A DNA stretch of 64,000 nt, from NCBI GenBank assembly GCA_014529385.2, contig CM043965.1, forward strand, positions 19,395,912 to 19,459,911, given 5' to 3'. This DNA is from Adiantum capillus-veneris. Its lineage: Eukaryota; Streptophyta; Polypodiopsida; Polypodiales; Pteridaceae. Below the pieces are notes generated by a model. It did not search any database and was not told where the DNA came from. It was given only the letters and a program-made list of their open reading frames with translations. A program made the translations under genes and the position numbers. Of the stretch, positions 57,858 through 64,000 are shown piece by piece; positions within the stretch are counted from its first letter, which is position 1; each line of letters opens with the position of its first letter.

Positions 57858-59010
57858 ATGGCTGACAACAACAACACAGATGTGTTCAAGATGTTTGTTG
57901 CTGAGGACAGGTTGGATGGGGACAACTACCCTATGTGGGCTTATATGATGCAACATGTTCTTGTGTCAAAGGGTGTCTGGAACATTGTGCAGGGCATTGA
58001 TGTACGTCTTGGTTCTGAGGATGTAGGCGATGTTGAGGATGTTGCAGGTCTTGCTGCAAGGATTGCAGCTGTTAGATTTGTTTTGCCTACGGTAGAACAA
58101 GCTCGTTGGGATGTTAAGGATGCGCAGGCTCATGCATTGATTGCGTTGTCTGTGAAGCGCACCATTGTTCCTCACATCCGTTCAACAAAATCTGCAAAAC
58201 AGGCTTGGGATATTCTAGCAGGTCTTTATGCAAACCGCAATGAGGCTACAATTGCTTTGCTGCGTAAAGAGATGGAGTCAAAGATTATGCATGAGGAAGA
58301 TGATATGGACACTTTCCTTGCTAGTGTCAAGGATATCAATGAGCAGCTTATTTCTGCAGGTGAAGTTATTTCAGACAGTTCCCTTGTGCAGACTGTTCTT
58401 GATGCCTTAGCAGATTCCTACCAGACTTTTGCTAGTACTTGGAGACTGATGACCCAAGGAAATCTTGAAGTTGTCAAGTTTGATGCATTATGCACATTGC
58501 TGTTGCAAGAGTCACTTTCTAGAAAAAACAGGACTAGCCAGCATGCAGTTGAACGGGCCTTTATTGCTTCTCAAAGAAAGGGTGGTAACAGTAATGCAAC
58601 CACTTCTTATGGTTCTGCTACGAGTGGCAAAAATTATGTTCCTAATGCTTCTGCTGGCAGTACTTCGTTTGGAAATTCTGGTGATAAGGTCAAAAAGAAG
58701 ATGCGTTGCCATTATTGTAAAGCCAATGATCACTTGATCAAGTCGTGTCCTAAGTTGAAGGCCAAAGTGGCTAAGAAGAAAGAGGGTGGTTCCACTGCAA
58801 ATGCTGGTTCCACTACAAATGCAGCCATTGTTGAGTCTTCTGTGAAAGGAGACTGTGTTGTTGATGTTGATGCAGAATGGGCTTTTAGCGCAGAGTGCAC
58901 TTACAATCCTGCTGTCCATGATGCATGCTTGTCAGTTGCTGCTGATTCACATGTGTGGTATTTCGACAGTGGTGCTACAAAGCACATTACCTCACATCGT
59001 GAATTGTTTA
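57858..59010 (+). pseudogene. gag: Copia gag and protease
   Basis: Start ATG 57858 (MADNNNTDVFKMF) follows a ~350 bp leader. The gag core contains YPMWAYMMQHVL, AWDILAGLYANR and DTFLASVKDINEQL. The zinc knuckle CHYCKANDHLIKSC (CX2CX4HX4C) lies at 58707-58748. The protease active site YFDSGATKHIT has its Asp at 58965. The frame is intact until a 2-base deletion near 59010, seen by comparison with the older copy at 63400-63420; after that the product is out of frame. Confidence 0.85.
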
Positions 59011-60074
59011 CCAACTCGAGTCTGTCCCTCATGGGAATTCAGTCACTTGTGCCAACAACGCCTCTTATCCAGTTCGGGGAGTTGGAAAGATTGTGCTCAC
59101 TGCTGCTAATGGCAGTCCCTTCACACTTGTTGATGCACTTTATGTACCTGGGATCAAGAAGAATCTCTTGTCTGTATCCGTACTTGCTAGACTTGGACTT
59201 GTAGTCATGACAGATGTACATTTCATGATCTCAGTTTTGGTGATGAAATTGTTGCATCTGGGCTTTTGTGTCGTGGGCTGTATAAGCTCACTTTGTATGA
59301 CAAGTGTGGACAAAATTTTGCAAATGTTGTTGCAGATTCAAGGGCTATTTCAGATGCAAAACTTTGGCATGCACGTTTTGGTCATCTGAATTTTGCCAGT
59401 TTGCTGCGTTTGCAGAAATCTGATATGGTTGCTTCTTTGCCACCTCTTGAAGCACCTGTCAAACATGTTTGTGAAGGCTGTATTTTGGGTAAGATGCAGC
59501 GTTCTAAATTTCCAAACGATGGTTCAATTCAAGCCACATGCAGGTTGCAACTTGTGCATAGTGATGTTTGTGGGCCCATGCAAACTCCGTCCTTGGGCAA
59601 TTACCTATACTTCGTGACTTTCATTGATGATTACTCCAGGCATGCATGGGTATTTCCGCTTAAAGCGAAGTCCGAAGTCTTTATGTGCTTCAAACAATTT
59701 CTGGCTATGGTTGAGAATGTCTCGAAATGTACTATGGGCACCCTCCGTTCAGATCGAGGGGGGGAGTATATGTCTCATGAATTTAATGCATTTCTGGCTA
59801 GTCGTGGGATAAAACACCAATTTACAATGCCTTATACACCTCAGCAAAATGGTGTTGCTGAGAGGAAAAACAGGTCACTAACGGAAATGGCACGATGTAT
59901 GGTCAAAAGTCAAGCTGTGCCGCATTCTTTTTGGCTTGAGGCCATCATGTGTGCCACTTATGTACTTAACAAGTGTCCTACGAAAGCTTTGCAGTCTATT
60001 ACTCCATATGAAGCATGGCATCATAGAAAGCCTTCTATTGAGCACATGCGTGTTTTTGGCTGTTTGCATATGCT
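59011..60074 (+). pseudogene. Copia protease end and integrase
   Basis: The protease end (TLVDALYVPGIKKNLLSVS) sits in a second frame. A ~10-base deletion near 59206 restores another frame that stays open from 59266. Integrase has the zinc motif in WHARFGHLN with HVCEGCILGK. The catalytic triad is complete: D at 59563, D at 59752 and E at 59860, with 35 residues between the last two (HSDVCGP, RSDRGGEY, VAERKNR). A 1-base loss near 60066 shifts the frame again. Copia order (integrase before RT) is as expected. Confidence 0.85.
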
Positions 60075-62090
60075 TTGGTGCCACAAGTACAGCTCAGAAA
60101 ATTGGATGATAAGGCTGTCAAATGTATTTTTGTTGGTTATAGTGCTGAAAGCAAAGGTTACATGTTGTATCATCCGCAAACAAAACGTATTCTAGTTTCT
60201 CGGGATGTAGTGTTTGTGGAAGATTCTGTTCAGCCCTTGCTGTCATGTACTAGAGACAGTAATGTAAGCTCACAGGACATTTATGACACTTTACTGCCTC
60301 TTTTCAGTGGTGGAAATACGAATGCAAGTTCCAATGAGGCAAATGTACAGCCTATGGGGGTTTTTGAAAATGTTTTAGATCAACCTATTACTGATGCAGA
60401 TGTACATGATGTACTTGATGAGGAAAGGGCTGAAAATGAGCAGACTAGAGGTATGCCAAAATGGCTGGTGCACACTTTGCGTGACAGTAAATTGGATGCA
60501 CCTTTGTCTAGTCGTACTCGTTCAGGCTCTCGCCATGCATCTTATGCATCAGATTGTTATGCTTTGGCTGTGTCTAGCTTACATGATGTTGAGGAGCCTC
60601 TGACTTTTGATGAAGCACAGAATTCAGAAAATTGGAAGGCGGCCATGCAATTAGAATATGATGCACTTATAGAAAATGACACATGGACTTTATGTGATTT
60701 TCCTCCTTGCAAAAAGTCCATTGGTACGAAGTGGGTTTACAAGTTGAAACACAAACCGGATGGTGAGATCGATCGCCATAAGGCTCGACTTGTTGCAAAG
60801 GGTTATGCACAGCAAAAAGGCATAGATTATGAAGAGACTTTTGCTCCCACTTATCATATGACTACTGTGCGCTTTCTATGTGCATTGGCAGCTCATTTTG
60901 GTTGGGATGTACATCAATCAGACATTGTTACTGCTTTCTTGAATGGTGACATATTTGAGGAAGTTTATGTAACGCAGCCTCGCGGTTTTGTCATAAAAGG
61001 ACAAGAGGACAAAGTGTGCAAATGTAACAAGGCTTTGTATGGGTTGAAGCAATCTCTTCGTGCTTGGTATGAGAAAGCTGACACTCATTTGGTCAAACAA
61101 GGCTTTCGTAACAGTCCAACAGAAAGCACATTGTATGTAAAGCGTGAGGGTGATGTATTTCTCATCGTGGTTCTTTATGTTGATGATTTGGTGATCACTG
61201 GACCAAATGAGAGACATATTGCTGAATTTAAGGCTGATTTGAATGCTACTTTCAAGATGAAAGATCTGGGGCTGTTGCATCATTATTTGGGCATATAGTT
61301 TAAGCAATGTGATGGTGGTATTGCCTTGTGTCAGAAAAGTTACATAGAGACATTGCTATGTAAGTTTGGACTTGAGGATTGCAAACCTATTGCCGCTCCC
61401 ATGGAAACAGGTTTGAGGTTGAGTCTACATGATGCTGGCAATCCTATTGATGTCACTCTTTACCAAACTGCTATTGGCTGCCTCATTTATGTATGCAACA
61501 CGAGGCCGGATATTCAGTTTGCAGTCTCACAAGTCAGCAGATTTATGCATAGCCTAGGGTCTAAGCATCGGCAGGTAGTCAAGAGGATTTTCCGCTACCT
61601 TAGTGGCACTTTACATCTTGGCTTGTTTTATCCCAAGGGGGGATCATTGCCGCCAGACTTACATGCTTTTTCGGACTCAGATTGGGCTGGTTGTTTTGAC
61701 ATGAGAGTGTCCACAAGTGGTTTTTGTTTCATGCTTGGAAGTTCATGTATATCATGGTTGAGCAAGAAGCAACCTACTGTGGCCACTTCGAGTTGTGAGG
61801 CTGAGTACAGGGCAGTCTTCACAGCTACGGTTGAGTGTGTATGGCTCAGACGCCTTATGGCTGATTTGGGTGTTGGACAGGACACTGCCAACACTATCTA
61901 CACTGACAGTCAGAGCGCATTGGCAGTTGCGAGGAACCCAGTTTTTCATGCTTGCACAAAGCACATTGAGGTGCATTACCACTATGTCAGGGAGAGGCTC
62001 TCAGTAGGAGAGATCAACTTGGCTTATGTGCTAGCACAGGAAAACCTTGCAGATCTTTTCACAAAGGCATTGTCTCGTGAGAAGCTTTAA
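60075..62090 (+). pseudogene. Copia reverse transcriptase and RNase H (one stop)
   Basis: RT starts in a conserved block (ENWKAAMQLEYDAL near 60628), continues with KWVYKLKHKPDGEIDRHKAR and FNG/FLNG-type QSDIVTAFLNGD, and has catalytic YVDD at 61176-61187. A single TAG at 61296-61298 interrupts the H-Y-L-G-I-x-F block; the frame continues to 62090 with RNase H motifs SDSDWAG, SSCEAEYRA, YTDSQSALA and HIEVHYHYVRE. The polypurine tract follows about 100 bases after the stop. Apart from the TAG the enzyme motifs look intact. Confidence 0.85.
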
Positions 62091-62207
62091 GCTTTCCGCA
62101 AAGCTTTGGGCTTACTCCCCTTTGTGGACTGATCCTGTCCTCAGGGCATGGCACTTCCCTTTACTCATGTGCCAGCTCTCGTTCACCGCATCACTCCAGG
62201 GGGGATT

Positions 62208-62433
62208 TGTTACCATATACATGTGGTAGTGATGTGTGTGAACACACTAGGACCGCCGGGGCATTTTTTCCCTCTTTAGGAGGTTTTTTCCCCCCGTGCA
62301 TTGCATATACGCCCATCACTAGGGCTATCAATCTTTCCATTGCACACTAAGTAACACACTCTCTATTGTGTGCCTTGAGCTTCCTTCGTCTTCTCCAAGC
62401 TGTGTGTGTTTCTCTGCAACCCTAATTCCAACA
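62208..62433 (+). mobile_element. 3' LTR of nested copia element
   Basis: TGTTACCATATACATG to ATTCCAACA, aligned with the 5' LTR; a short indel-rich stretch lies near its left end. Confidence 0.9.
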
Positions 62434-64000
62434 TTAGAGTTGTTTTGCCTACGACAGAACAATCTCGTTGGGATGTAAAGGATGTGCATGCTCATGCACT
62501 AATTACGTTGTCTGTGAAGCGCACCATTGTTCCTCACATTCGTTCAGCAAAATGTACAAAACAGGCTTGGGATATATTGGTTGGTCTTTATGCAAGTCGC
62601 AATGAGGCTAAAATTGCCTAGCTGCATAAAGAGCAAAGAAATGAGGCTGAAATTTCTTTGCTGCGTAAAGACCTGAAGTTGAAGATTATGCATGAGGAAG
62701 ATGATATGGACACTTTCCTTACTGGTGTCAAGGATATCAATGAGCAACTTATTCTGCAGGTGAAGTCATTTCAGACAGTTCCCTTGCACAGACTGTTCTT
62801 GATGCCTTACCAGATTCCTACCAGACTTTTGCTAGTACTTGGAGACTGATGACCCAAGGACATCCTGAAGTCACCAAGTTTGATGCATTATGCACATTGC
62901 TCTTGCAAGAGTCACTTTCCAAAAAAAACAGGACTAGGTAGCATGCAGTTGAACAGGCTTTAATTGCTTCTCAAAGAAAGGGTGGTGACAGCAATGCAGC
63001 CACTTCTTATGGTTCTGCCGCGAGTGGCAAAACTTCTGTTCCTAATGCTTCTATTGGAAGCAATTTGTCTAGAAATTCTGGTGATAAGGGCAAAAAGAAG
63101 ATGCATTGCCATTATTGTAAATCTAATGATCACTTGATCAAGCAGTGTCCTAAGTTGAAGGCCAAAGAGGCTAAGAAGAAAGAGGGTGGTTCCACTGCAA
63201 ATACTGGTTCCACTACAAAATGCAAAAATTATTGAGTCTTCTGTAAAAGAAGACTCTAATGCTGATGTTTATGCAGAATGGGCTTTTAGTATAGAGTGCA
63301 CTTACAATCATGTTGTCCATGATGCATGCTTGTCAGTTGTTGTAGATTCACATGTGTGGTATTTTGATAGTGGTGCTACAAAGCACATTACCTCACATCC
63401 TGAATTGTTCACCTCTCTCGAGTCTGTCCCTCATGGGAATTTAGTCACGTGTGCCAACAATGCCTCTTTTCCGGTTTGGGGAGTTGGAAATATTGTGCTT
63501 ACTACTGCTAATGGCATTTCTTTCACACTTGTTGATGCACTTTATGTACATGGGATCAAGAAGAATCTCTTGTCTATATCCGCACTTGCTAGACTTGGAC
63601 TTGTAGTCAAATTTGTGGATGACAGATGTACAGTTTATGATCTCAGTTTTGGTGATGAAATTGTTGCATCTGGCCTTTTGTATCGTGGGATGTATAAGTT
63701 CACTTTGTATGACAAGTGTGGACAAAATTTTGCAAATGTTATTGTAGATTCAAAGGCATGCATGTTTTGAACATCTGAATTTTGCGAGTTTCCAAAGGAT
63801 GGTTCAATTAGGGCCACATGCAGGTTGCAGCTTGTGCATAGTGATGTTTGTGGGCCCATGCAAACTCCGTCCTTGGGCAATTACCTGTACTTCGTGACTT
63901 TCATTGATGATTAATCCAGGCATGCATGCGTATTTCCGCTTAAAGAGAAGTCCAAAGTTTTTATGTGCTTCAAACAATTTCTGGCTATGGCAGAAAATGT
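62434..64000 (+). pseudogene. Older copia copy, right part (gag, protease, integrase start)
   Basis: Gag resumes with VVLPTTEQSRWDVKD, exactly where the left part stopped. A ~40 bp tandem duplication with a stop lies at 62601-62675, and a frameshift near 62755. The knuckle CHYCKSNDHLIKQC is at about 63107. Protease YFDSGATKHIT is at about 63360. Protease-side coding is cleaner here than in the younger copy. Two deletions near 63757-63790 remove the integrase zinc motif. Integrase core (HSDVCGP) follows and is interrupted by TAA near 63913. The copy runs off the window. Confidence 0.85.

Larger units (their letters stand above)
57269..62433 (+). mobile_element. Full-length Ty1/copia element, nested in its own family
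   Basis: LTRs of 227 and 226 bp (TGTTACC...CCAACA), iMet-type PBS, one gag-pol region and a polypurine tract (about 62197-62205). The flanking 5-mers TTAAA (57264-57268) and TTAGA (62434-62438) differ at one base. The LTRs show a number of differences and small indels, so the insertion is not recent. Confidence 0.9.

Overview
The window is plant nuclear DNA made almost entirely of transposable elements. I found no intact host gene, rRNA, tRNA or CRISPR array. The evidence is Ty3/gypsy and Ty1/copia LTR retrotransposons with plant-type primer-binding sites, a non-autonomous Helitron carrying a probable SURNod19 fragment, long (CT)n and (GT)n microsatellites, and nested insertions. The lineage cannot be fixed from this sequence. 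A large, repeat-rich genome such as a fern, lycophyte or gymnosperm is an inference only.

Layout. 1-6187: 3' part of a Tat-like gypsy element (A) with a long pol frame, a second RNase H, a polypurine tract and a probable 2.3 kb 3' LTR. 6188-7789: no clear gene. 7790-10627: a probable DNA element bounded by ~195 bp inverted repeats, with no transposase. 10679-12248: microsatellites and an A-rich block with splice-like ends. 12249-15675: a broken reading frame with a repeated Y-x-D-x-x-G-x-x-Y motif and retropepsin-like pieces, running directly into an LTR. 15676-24690: gypsy element B (5' LTR, PBS, palindrome-bearing leader, decayed gag-pro-RT-RNase H), truncated before integrase. 24804-28647: a minus-strand Helitron. 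28648-35884: LTR scraps, a minus-strand copia-like gag remnant, a decayed gypsy pol, unidentified minus-strand coding remnants, and one copy of a diverged flanking duplication. 35885-55504: a complete 19.6 kb gypsy element (C) with both LTRs and a near-matching target duplication. 55505-56573: flanking DNA containing the second copy of that duplication. 56574-64000: a copia element split by a younger full-length copy of its own family (57269-62433).

The most unusual object is element C, with its relative B. C carries the normal gag, protease, RT, RNase H and integrase, then continues in the integrase frame through a basic linker into a second retropepsin-like domain and a Q/N-rich tail. After 2.8 kb of non-coding DNA comes a separate ~1,140-codon ORF with a long coiled coil. 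The non-coding blocks before gag and before this last ORF both hold copies of one 24 bp palindrome (half-site AGACATCCTACG); upstream of the last ORF they recur about every 285 bp. Element B has a different 22 bp palindrome at the same place in its leader with the same ~285 bp period. Acceptor-like sites lie just upstream of gag in B and C and just upstream of the last ORF in C, and donor-like sites lie in the LTRs. A working model is that splicing separates translated RNA, lacking palindromes and PBS, from full-length genomic RNA that keeps both.

All element copies carry disabling mutations, so these are decayed copies. Functions are inferred from family motifs and architecture.
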